From Gemmatimonadota bacterium (GTDB lineage: Bacteria; Gemmatimonadota; Gemmatimonadetes; Gemmatimonadales; GWC2-71-9), in NCBI GenBank assembly GCA_016713435.1, contig JADJPD010000016.1:1-22493 (forward strand): 22,493 bases of DNA, read 5' to 3'. Positions 1 to 14,605 of this stretch are shown here, one piece after another (positions within the stretch are counted from its first letter, which is position 1; each line of letters opens with the position of its first letter). The translations under genes and the position numbers were made by a program. The notes under the pieces were generated by a model that did not search any database, was not told the DNA's origin, and was given only the letters and a program-made list of their open reading frames with translations.

Positions 1-1332
1 GTTGACGCTCGCCGATGGGAATCCGGCGGGCCGCGCTGGCGCCGACGCGCACCTTGCTGAGCTGGTCGCGCGCCTGGTAGGCAGAGCCAGGCCCCGTCCG
101 GCGAGAAGAACGGGCAGCACGCCCCTCGGTGCCCGGCAGCGCGATGACGGTGTCCCCCCGGTCCATCGGGCGGAGGAAGAGCTGGGTGCCGTCGCCCCCG
201 CGCTGCGCCACGTAGGCCAGCACCCCGCCATCGGGCGAGCGCGAGCGACGTGCGGCCGATGCCGAGCGGAGCCATGCCCACGTCAGGCCAGCGGCGCCAA
301 GATCCGGCCGCACGATGGTGGAGGCCACGACCGCACCCTCCTCCACCGCCCCCGTCGCCCGTCGGCTCCATCCCCACACCGCGGCGGCACCCGCCGCCAC
401 GCAGAGCACCCACGGCAGCAGCGCCGGGGCGAGGCGCCGCGCCGCCGCTCGGCCGCCCGCGCCGAGCGCGGGTAGTGCATCGTGGCGCCCGGCCGCGCCA
501 GCGCCACTCGGCGAACTGCGCCGCCGACGCGCGAAAGCGGTCGGTGACGCAGCTTCTCGAGCGCGGTGAGCACCCGCGGCCTCGACGTGCCGGCAGGACG
601 GTCTTCCGCTGCGCAGCGTGATGGGACGCGCATCCTCGGTCATCACCCGCGCCACGATGGCCTGCGCGGTGGAGCCGGTGAAGGGCGGGTCCCCGGTGAG
701 CATCTCGTAGGTCATCACGCCGAGGGCGTAGACGTCGCTCCGGGCGGTGATCTCGCGCTCGCCCATGGCCTGTTCCGGCGACATGTAGTGCGGCGTGCCG
801 AGGCTCATGCCCGTCTCGGTCATCCGGCCGCCGCCGGTGCTGCTCGCGGCCAGCGATGCCATGCCGAAGTCGGCCACGAGGGCGCTGCCGTCGTGGAGCG
901 GGATGTTCTCGGGCTTGATGTCGCGGTGGATCACGCCCTGGCGGTGGGCGTAATCGGGCGCCGCAGCCACCAATGAGGCGATCCGCACCGCGTCCTCGAT
1001 GGGGCAGCTGCTTCTCGCGGCCGTGAGCCGGTCGCGGAGGTCTCGCCGTCCACGAAGGGCATCACGTAGAAGACCGTCGCCTCCACCTGCCCCGAGTCGT
1101 GGAGCAGGAGGATGTGCGGGTGCTGCAGGTTGGCGGTGGTGCGGATTCTGCCAGGAAGCGCTCGGCGCCGAGGATAGCGGCAGCGGCTCCGGGCTGAGGC
1201 ACCTTCCACCGCCACCTTGCGGTGGTGGCGCAGGTCCTCCGCCAGGAACACGGTGGCCATGCCGCCCTTGGCCGGCTCGCGCTCGAGGCGGTAGCGGTCG
1301 GCGAGGGCCGCCGCGAGGCGTTCGGGGATCAT
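1..1332 (-). CDS. Ser/Thr protein kinase F with PD40 sensor region (3' end cut by window edge)
   Basis: PknB-type transmembrane Ser/Thr kinase, last of six in the array. It starts at ATG 1332 (MIPERLAAALADRY), with a GGGAG-like ribosome site 5 bases upstream. The frame breaks several times, but the catalytic loop HRDIKPENI (bases about 912-935), the DFG motif (about 863-874), GTPHYMSPEQAMGE and SDVYALGVMTYEML can all be read. Beyond the kinase a short hydrophobic stretch is followed by PD40-like propeller sequence near bases 60-240, with pieces such as LFLRPMDRGD and FFSPDGAWL. The C-terminus lies outside the window. The glycine loop reads EPAKGG where its paralogues have ELGQGG, and the region of the ATP-binding lysine is damaged (KVAVE then loss of frame). 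Either could be sequencing error or real drift. Substrates are unknown; by analogy it is an inner-membrane sensor kinase. Confidence 0.88.
747..826 (-). repeat. Activation-segment DNA repeat, copy in kinase F
   Basis: An 80-base stretch encoding the kinase activation segment (TETGMSLGTPHYMSPEQAMGEREI). It differs from the copy in kinase D (6450-6529) at 2 positions by eye, and from the copy in kinase A at 4. It is a conserved patch within paralogous genes, not a mobile element. Confidence 0.75.
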
Positions 1333-1396
1333 GACCTCTCCCGCAGGAGGTGGCGGCCCGGGGCCCGGGCCGCGTGTGAGGGCGTGACAGCGTCAG

Positions 1397-1640
1397 TCAA
1401 CCGAACGGCGACTTGGCCGACCAGGCGCGGCCGGAGCCGCCGGGCTTGCCAAGGAGGCGCTGCAATTCCTCTTCGCTCAGCTCGAAGGGATCCGCCTCGT
1501 ACCCCGGCGGCGTGATGAACTGGTACTTGCCCGGGTTGCCGCCGACGGGATGGAACTCCACGCGGGCAGAAGTGACGTCCCCGGACTTCCCACTCGTGGC
1601 CCTCGGGATCGGTGAAGCGACGGTAGCCCCACGTGGCCAT
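1397..1640 (-). CDS. Small conserved-looking protein of about 80 residues, function unknown (one frameshift)
   Basis: Begins at ATG 1640 with MATWGYRRFTDPEGHEWEV and, after removing one base from the CCCC run at 1579-1582, continues DVTSARVEFHPVGGNPGKY. It then has an acidic block (EADPFELSEEELQRLL) and ends in a basic tail, AKSPFG, at 1397. Because the frame flows sensibly across the corrected base and the protein has alternating charge unlike high-GC noise, I think it is real. It lies about 20 bases after the end of kinase E and 64 bases before kinase F, so it is probably in the same operon. It has no signal peptide or membrane segment. I do not recognise a named family. A small soluble partner of the kinases is only a guess. 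Confidence 0.6.
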
Positions 1641-1659
1641 CCTTGTGACGCAGGGACCC

Positions 1660-7029
<5,370 letters not shown>

Positions 7030-7033
<4 letters not shown>

Positions 7034-9422
7034 GGCGCGTCGTCAGGGCGATTGGCGGCGAGGAGCCGCTGGAAGCGCGGCTCCTGCCGCAACGGGGCGA
7101 ACGCGGAAAACTGCAGGGCCCACCAGAGGAACATGCCCCGGGACTCCGTCCGCTCCAGCACGGTGAGCGCCTGCGCCCGCGCGTTCACCGCCATGAACCC
7201 CTGCCCCAGCAGCCAGGCATGGTTGGCACCGAGGGGCGCCGCTCGAACAGGGCGAGGGCGCGCGCCAGCAGGTCGCGGGCGCCCGCGGTGTCGCCCTCCG
7301 CCGCGCGGACCATCGCGAGGGGCCCGAGGCCCCAGGCCTCCTCGCCGGGCGGGCTGTGCCGGAGGGCGGCCTCCGCGTCGGCGCGCGCCCCCGCGCGGTC
7401 CCCTGCGCGCAGGCGGAGGCGGCTCCGGCTGGCGTAGGCGGCGAAGTAGTTGGTGTCCACCGCCAGGGCGCTGTCCATCGCCGCACTCGCCGCGCTGTCC
7501 TGGCCAAGCAGCTCGAGGGCCAGTCCCATGTCTTCCCAGGTGACGGGCCGCCCCCGCTCCAGCGCCAGCGACCGGCGGAAGGCCGCCGCGGCCTCGTCGA
7601 AGTGCCCGCTGAACAGCAGCTGCGCCGCGACCTGGTGCTGCACCTCGGCGTTGCGCGGCTCGAGGGCCACGGCCCGCTCCAGCGCCGGCATGACCCCGGT
7701 ACGGTGGATGGGGTCCCGCATGGCCAGCAGCCCGCCCCGCACCACCCACGCGTCGGCCGTGGCCGAATCCAGCGCGAGCGCGCGGTCGGCCGCCCGCAGG
7801 CCCAGCGCCACCAGGCTGTCGTCCGGCAGCCCGGGGTACTGCCACCCCCAGCTCAGGAACAGCATGTAGCCGAGCGCGGAGCGGGCTTCCGCCCGCGCCA
7901 GCGCGGGATCGCGCGCCAGGGCGAGGCGGTACTCATCCATGGCGCGCCGCACGCTCGCGGGCGTGCGGCTGGCGAGCAGGAAGTTGCCGCGCAGGAAATG
8001 GTCGTACGCCTCGGGGTTGGTGGTGAGGCGCACGGCCAGCGCCGACTCCTCCTCGGGCAGCAGCGTGCCCGCAATGGCGCAGGCCACGGCGCGCGCGATC
8101 TCGGCCTGCACCTGTAGCAGGTCAGCCGGCCGGCCGGGTCCAGCTGTCGCCCCAGCGCTGGGTGCCGCTCGGCACGGCCACGAGGCGCACGGCGATGCGG
8201 AGCTTGTCCCCCGCGCGCTGGAACTCCCCCTCGACCACGTTGCCCACGTTGAGCCGGCGGCCCACCTCGAGCGGGTCGGCGGCGCCGTCCTTCTGCGCAC
8301 CACGCACCGCGCCCGGGCTCCGCACCTCGAGCCGCGGCACGCGCGCCAGGTCATGGCGATCTCGGAGGCGAGGCCGTCGCCGAGATAGGCGTAGGCGGTG
8401 TCGTGCGTCAGGTTGTCGAACAGCATCACGCCCACGGTGGGCGGCGCCCCCGGGGCCGCCGCCCCGCCGCGCCCGGCACGGATGGCGAGGTACCCCGCCG
8501 CCCCGAGCGCGACGACCGCCAGCGCCCCGAGCAACAGGCGCGGCCGGCCCCGCGCGCTCCATCCCGTCAGCTCCACGTCCCGCAGGCCCGCCAGCACCGC
8601 CTCCGCCGTCGGCGGCCGCGCCTCGGGCTGCTTGGCGAGGCAGCGCATCACCAGCGCGGCCAGCGCCTCGGGCACCTCCGGCCGCCGGCCCCGGAGCGGG
8701 GCCGCGGGCTGCGTCACGTGCGCCGCCATCTGCTGCGACGGCGTGGTGGCGGCGTAGGGCGAGCCGCCCGCCAGCATCTCGTACAGCACCAGGCCGAGCG
8801 CGTACAGGTCGGCGCGGTGGTCGACCTGCGGGTCCGCCGCCACCTGCTCCGGCGCCATGTAGGCCGGGGTGCCGAGCGAGAAGCCGGCGCTGGTCATCCC
8901 CTGGGCGCCGGTGGCGGCGCGCACCGCCTTGGCCACGCCGAAGTCCATCACGATGGCGTGCCCGCCGGCGAGCAGGATGTTCTCGGGCTTGATGTCCCGG
9001 TGGATCACGCCGGCCGCGTGCGCGCACGCCAGCGCATCAGCCAGCTCCCGGCCGAGCGCCACCGCCTCCGCCACGGGCAGCGGCCCGCGCCCGAGGCGCG
9101 CCCGGAGCGTCTCGCCCTCGACGTATGGCATCACGTAGTAGGGCACCGTCACGCCGCCCGCCACGGGCAGCGTCCCCGAGTCGATCACGCCGACGATGTG
9201 AGGGTGCTGCAACCGCGCCGCGACCCGGATCTCCTGCAGGAACCGCTCGGTGCCGAGTGCGGCACCGGCCTCCGCGCGCAGCACCTTGAGCGCCACCGGG
9301 CGGTCGTGCCTGAGGTCCTGCGCCACGTAGACGCTCGCCATGCCACCCTCGCCGAGCTTCCGCTCCACGCGGTAGCGCTCCGCGAGCGCGGCGACGAGCG
9401 CGGCCGGGACGGGGTCCGTCAC
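7030..9422 (-). CDS. Ser/Thr protein kinase C with TolB/FlgO-like domain and TPR repeats (frameshifted)
   Basis: Starts at GTG 9422 (MTDPVPAALVAALAERY), overlapping the stop of kinase B by 4 bases (GTGA). Glycine loop GEGG; Lys46 in VALKV; HRDIKPEN with Asp about 143; DFG with Asp about 160; GTPAYMAPEQVAADPQ instead of the MSPEQAMGE of the PD40 kinases. One membrane helix (LLLGALAVVALGAAGYLAI) lies near residue 300. It is followed by VGVMLFDNLTHDTAYAYLGDGL, start of a TolB/FlgO N-terminal-like domain, then TPR-type helices rich in Ala and Leu (DEYRLALARDPALARAEA, DSALAVDTNYFAAYAS). Frameshifts near 8350 and 8125 move part of the TolB-like domain to another frame. A further one near 7240 precedes the true end, RFQRLLAANRPDDAP. 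Corrected length is about 795 residues. The TPR part probably binds a partner protein. Confidence 0.94.
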
Positions 9423-11771
9423 CGCAACGCCTCCGGCAGCCCGATCCGCGCCAGCAGCGCCTGATAGCGCGGCTCCTGCCGCACCGGGTAGAGCACGGGC
9501 ATGGCGTTCATGATCTGCAGCACGTCGGGATCGCGCGCGGCGATGGCCTGCTCGAACAGGGTGTACATGCCGTCCTTGTTGCCGATCATGTACTGGATGC
9601 CCGCGCGCTGCGCCAGGCGCGGGTCGCCCTCGAGCTCGCGGGCGATCCGGCGCGCGGCGGCCGTGTCGCCCCGCGCGGTGGCGTGCATCGCGGCGTTGAA
9701 TTGCCGCACCCAGTAGTCCCCGCCCGCCATCCGGACCGCCGCCGCGTGCTCCCGGTCCGCCCGGGCAAAGTCCCGCTCGTCCATCAGCACGAGGCTCAGG
9801 ATGTCGTGGCCCTCGTAGAAGGTCGAGTCGAGCGCCACCGCCTTCTCGGCCGACGCGCGCGCGGCCGCGGTGTCGCGCTGCGACCAGTAGCCCCACGCCC
9901 GGTCGCTCCGCCACTGCGCCGTGGTGGGCTCCCGCTCCAGCAGCTGCCCGGTGGAGCCCTCGATGTCGGCGAAGGCGCCCATCTCCCAGCGGATCCAGCC
10001 GTAGAGGCCGAGCGCCTGTGCGGAGAGCGCGCGCTTCCGTCCCTCGGCGAAGAGCGAGTCGGCCTCCGCGAACTGCCAGTCGAGGTGGACCCGCGCCGCG
10101 GCCAGCGCGAAGTACGCGTCGCCGCTCCGGTCGTCGAGCGTCATGGCGCGGTGCACCGCGGCCTCCAGCAGGGCGCGCGCCGAGTCGCGCGGGGCGGTCT
10201 GGTAGATGAGGGCGTAGACGCTCGACATCGCCATCGCCCCCCAAGCGGCGGCGAAGGTCGAGTCCAGCTCCACCGCGCGGCGCAGGTACTCGAGGCTCCG
10301 GTCGAACCCGGCAGGGGTGCGCAGGTTGGCCTGCTCCATGCCGAGCAGGTACTGGGTGTAGGCGCGCGGGTCCACCGGCTTCGCCTCACCCAGGCGCTCG
10401 GCCTGCGCGGGCGTGAGGCGGGCGCGGATGCCGCGCGCGATCTCCGACGCCATCTCGTGCTGCAGCGACACCACGCCCGCGGCCGGCCGCGTGAAGGTGC
10501 GCGCCCAGATGTTCTCGCCGGTGGCGGGATCGGTGAGCTCCGCCGCCACCTGGACCTCGGTCCCCGCCGTGCAGCACCGCCCCCGTGACGATCGCATCCA
10601 CACCGAGCGCCTTCGCGATCTCGGCGGCCGGCAGCGTGCTGCCCTTGTAGGCCGCCACCGCCCGGTGGCCGAGCACCCGCACGCCCGCGTCGGTCAGGAC
10701 GCCGATCACCTCGCGCGTCATGCCGTCGGCAAAGAAGCCCTGGGTCGAGTCGCCGGTCTGGTTGTCCATCGGCAGCACGGCGATCCGCTCGATGCCCCCG
10801 CGCCTGGCCCCCGGCCCGAGCAGCATCCACCCCGACCACGCCGCCACCAGCACCGCCACCGCCACGAGGCCCACAACCACCTGCTGCAGCCGCGAGCCCG
10901 CTGGCTTCACTGCTGCGGGCGCCGGGACCGTGGCGCCCGGCGCCGTGGGCGCCACCAGCGCCTGGACGAACTGCGCCGCCGGGCTGAAGCGGTCGGCGGG
11001 GTTCTTGGCCAGCGACCGCGCCAGCGCCCCCACCACCGCCTCCGGCACCGTGGGCCGCAGGTTGGTCACCGGCTGCGGCGCCGTGAGCAGGTGCTGCCGC
11101 GTGATGCTCTCCGCCGTGGGGCCGGTGAAGGGCACCTGCCCCGCCAGCATCTCGTACAGCACGCAGCCAAGGGAATAGAGGTCGCTCCGGCCGTCCACGT
11201 CCCGGTCGCCAGCGGCCTGCTCGGGGCTCATGTAGAGCGGCGTCCCGATGGCCAGGCCCGTCTCGGTGAGCCGGTCCCCGCCCGCGGCACTCACCGCGCG
11301 CGCGATGCCGAAGTCGGTCACCACCGCGTGGCCGTCCTCGAGGAGGATGTTCTCCGGCTTGATGTCGCGGTGCACGATGCCGCGGGCGTGCGCGTAGCCC
11401 AGCGCGTCCGCCACCTCCCGCGCGAGGCCGAGCGCGGTGTCGATGGGCAGCTGCTTCTCCGCCGTGAGCCGGTCGCGGAGCGAGCCGCCCTCGATGTAGG
11501 GCATCACGTAGTACAGCAGGTCCCCGACCGCGCCGGAGTCGTAAAGCGGCAGGATGTGGGGGTGGCGGAGGCTCGCGGTGGTCTGGATCTCGCGCAGGAA
11601 GCGCTCGCTGCCGAGCGCCGCGGCGAGCTCGGGGCGGAGCACCTTGATGGCCACCTGGCGGCCGTGCTTCTCGTCGTGCGCCAGGTAGACGGTGGCCATG
11701 CCGCCCCGGCCCAGCTCGCGCTCGAGGCGGTACGTCCCGGCGAGGGCGGCCGCGAGCCGCTCCGGGATCAC
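9419..11771 (-). CDS. Ser/Thr protein kinase B with TolB/FlgO-like domain and TPR repeats (one frameshift)
   Basis: Starts at GTG 11771 (MIPERLAAALAGTY), overlapping the stop of kinase A by 4 bases. Motifs: GRGG about residues 21-24, Lys43 in VAIKV, HRDIKPEN with Asp136, DFG with Asp153, GTPLYMSPEQAAGDRDVDG. A membrane helix (VVVGLVAVAVLVAAWSGWML) is followed by a TolB/FlgO-type N-terminal domain: RIAVLPMDNQTGD, FFADGMTREVI, AEIAKALGVDAIVTGAVL, then ELTDPATGENIWARTF. This is the domain also fused to some adenylate cyclases and transcription factors. The rest is TPR-like (LEYLRRAVELDSTFAAAWGA, EKAVALDSTFYEGHD) to LPEALR at 9419. The only frameshift is one extra base in the CCCC run at 10562-10565, so about 784 residues. 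It is the least damaged gene of the window. Confidence 0.96.
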
Positions 11772-14491
11772 CGCCCCCCCAGCTTCTGCCGCAGCTCGGC
11801 CAGCCACCCCTCCACCACGATGAGCGGCAGCTCGGCACTCGCCGTCGGGGTGACCAGGCGCGCCATCAGGAAGCGCCCATCCGCCGCCACGTCGTACGGG
11901 GTGTAGAACTCGCTCTGGCTCATGTAGAGCCGGTCCCCGAGCGGGAAGAGGGAGACGGGCTCGCCAAGCCGGGGCTCGGCGCCGGCGGCCACGGCCACGG
12001 TCACGGCCTTCAGGTGGTTGGTGCTGCTCACGTAGTAGAGCTCGCGCCCGTTGCGGGACCAGAGCGGTGACACCCCGCCGTCGTTCGACACCTGCCACTT
12101 GCCGGCGTTGGTGTTGGGGAAGGGACGCAGGAACACTTCGGTGCGGCCGGTCTCGTTCGACTCGTAGGCAAGCCAGCGGCCGTCCGGCGAGACCGCGATC
12201 GCCTCCTCGTCGTACTCCGTGACCACCACCGGCACCGGGGCGCTGTCGCTCCCGGGCCGGATGCCGACGATGTCGCGCCCGCCGGTCTGCCCCACCGTGC
12301 CGCCGGTACGGAAGAGGAGCCACGTCCCGTCCGGCGACCAGGCGCCCTCGAAGATCCCCGCGTCGGCGCGCCGCAGGAGGAGTCGGCGCCGGTGCCGTTG
12401 GCCGCGCGCAGGTAGAGGCCGCCCGAGCCGTTGCCCGCGCGGTTGGAGCCGAACATGAGGGTGCGGCCATCGGGCATCCAGCGGGGCCGGAACTCCGACG
12501 CACCATCGAACGAGACCCGCGACAGCGGCCCGCGCGGCAGCTGCTTCACCCAGATGTCGTCGCCTGTGTCGGTGGCCAGGCCGATGGCCACCCGGGTCCC
12601 GTCCGGCGAGAGCGCCCAGCCCACGTTGCCACCGAAGAAGGTGAACCGGAATTCCCAGTCGGGGTCCACGGGCATCTCCCGCCCGGTGCGGTCCACCCAG
12701 ACCAGCTCGTACAGGCGGGCCAGCCCTTCCGTCGAGCCCTGGCGGATCACCAGCGTGCCGGAGGCGGACAGGGCCGCGAGCGGCTTCGCCCCGTCGAGCA
12801 CCGCGATGCCGTCCATGATGGGGACCGACGCGCCCGTCACCTTCAGGGTCTTGAGGTCGAACGGCGCCGCGAGCATCGCGCCGTCCTTGCGGATGTAGAT
12901 GAGGTGGCCGGTCGCGACGTAGACCCCATCGTCGCCCCCGCCATCACCTCGTGGGAGGTGCGGGTCCGGAGGTCGAACGCCCAGACGTCCTCGCGCGTGG
13001 CGCACCCGGGGTCGCAGCGCGTGTAGAGCACGCCGCGCGCGCCGGGAGCGGCGCGAGCAGGAAGCTGGGCACGCTGTCCACCGGCAGCTTCTCCACCTCG
13101 CCCCCTCCCGCCGGGATGCGGCGCAGCCCGAGGCCCCCGCCGATCGGCAGGAAGACGATGGTGTTGTCGTCGAGCCAGGTGATCCCCGGGTTGCTCGAGG
13201 CGAAGTTGGCCAGCTCCACGGCGGCGCCGCCCACCACCGGCACCTTCCGGAGCTTCTGGGCGACGGTGAACGCGATCCAGGTGCCGTCGGGGGACCAGGT
13301 GAAGTTGACCGCGCCTTCAGTGCCGAGGAGCGGTGTCGCCTGGTAACTCGTCCGCGCCTTGATCCAGATCTGCGGCACGGTGACGCCCCGCGCACTCGGC
13401 CCGATGTAGGCGATCTGCGAGCCGTCGGGCGAGGGAATGGCCGCCCACTCGGGATTCGGCGCCTGCGCGGCGGGCAGCGCGAGGCCGTGGCGGCTGACGC
13501 CCGCCTCCGCCTGCCGTTACGGAGCACCGCCATCGCGCCGCCGCCGAGCAGCGCCCCCCGAGCAGCACCAGCGCGAGCAGCGCCCCCGGGCGGCCCCGCC
13601 CCCCGCCGGGGCCGCCACCGCCTCGACCGCCATCGCGCGGGTGCCCTCGGCGCGATAGTGCACGTCGCCGAGCGCCGCGGTGAACTCCGCCGCGCTCGCG
13701 AAGCGGTCAGCCTGCACCTTCTCGAGGGCCGTGAGCACCGCCGCCTCGACGTGCGGCGGGATGGTGTGGCGCTTCGGGACGAGCGGCCGCGGCTCCTCCG
13801 TCACCACCTTGGCGACGATCGCCTGCGCCGTGGGGCCGGTGAACGGGGGCTCGCCCGAGAGCAGCTCGTAGAGCACGCAGCCCAGCGCGTACACGTCGCT
13901 CCGCGCCGTGATCTCGCGCTCGCCCATGGCCTGCTCCGGCGACATGTAGTGCGGCGTGCCGAGCGACATGCCCGTCTCGGTCATCCGCGTCCCGCCCGCC
14001 TTGCTCGCCGCGAGCGCGATGCCGAAATCGGCCACCAGCGCGCGGCCCTCGTGCAGCAGGATGTTCTCGGGCTTGATGTCGCGGTGGATCACCCCGCGGC
14101 GGTGCGCGTAGTCCAGCGCGCTCGCCACCTCGGTGGCGCAGCGCACGGCGTCCCCCACGGGCAGCTGCGTCTCCCGTGTCAGGCGGTCCCGGAGCGACTC
14201 GCCCTCGACGTACGGCATCACGTAGAAGAGCTGGCCGTCCACCTCGCCGGAGTCGAAGAGGGGCAGGATGTGCGGGTGCTGCAGGTTCGCCGTGGTCTTG
14301 ATCTCTGCCAGGAAGCGCTCGGCGCCGATCACGGCGGCGAGCTCGGGGCGGAGCACCTTGATGGCCACCTTGCGCTCGTGCTTCAGGTCCTGCGCCAGGT
14401 AGACGGTGGCCATGCCGCCCTGGCCGAGCTCACGCTCGACGCGGTAGCGGTCGGCCAGCGCAGCCGTCAGGCGCGGAAATGCGTCCGTCAA
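11768..14491 (-). CDS. Ser/Thr protein kinase A with PD40 propeller sensor (frameshifted)
   Basis: First kinase of the array, with a start at TTG 14491 (MTDAFPRLTAALADRY). Motifs: GQGG residues 23-26, Lys45 in VAIKV, HRDIKPEN with Asp138, DFG with Asp155, GTPHYMSPEQAMGE. After a frameshift near 13.55 kb a membrane helix reads about LLALVLLGGALLGGGAMAVL. Then come PD40 blades: PSPDGSQIAYIG, TWSPDGTWIAFTV, ALSPDGTRVAIGL, AVSPDGRWLAYES, with a C-terminal block WSRNGRELYYV and end VVEGWLAELRQKLGGR at 11768. Other frame changes lie near 13.5, 13.05, 12.93 and 12.38 kb. Corrected length is about 905 residues. A 114-base gap upstream makes it the likely first gene of the kinase operon. No clear Shine-Dalgarno site is visible, so the TTG start is moderately certain. 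Confidence 0.94.
13908..13987 (-). repeat. Activation-segment DNA repeat, copy in kinase A
   Basis: 80-base patch encoding the kinase activation segment. It shows 4 differences from the kinase D copy, three of them clustered in one codon pair (MSLG region). Confidence 0.72.
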
Positions 14492-14605
14492 GGAGCCTTG
14501 CGGTGGCGGGAGGGGGGAGATAACCGCGTGAAACTACAGGCGGATACGGCGCTCGGCTAGACGGGGAGGCCGGGGTAAGGTTGGACGGGGGAAGCCGCGG
14601 GAGGG
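14492..14605. other. Gap between histidine kinase and kinase array
   Basis: 114 bases, with polypurine and polypyrimidine stretches (a run of six C on the minus strand shortly before the start of kinase A). I see no convincing -35/-10 pair and no hairpin with a T tract. It is the only sizeable gap between the receiver-kinase gene and the Ser/Thr kinase array, so a promoter for the array could lie here, but nothing in the sequence proves it. Confidence 0.4.

Noticed and set aside
10413..11906. Plus-strand open frame of about 497 codons
   Set aside because: Antisense of kinase B, whose reading is confirmed by all kinase motifs and by 4-base overlaps at both ends.
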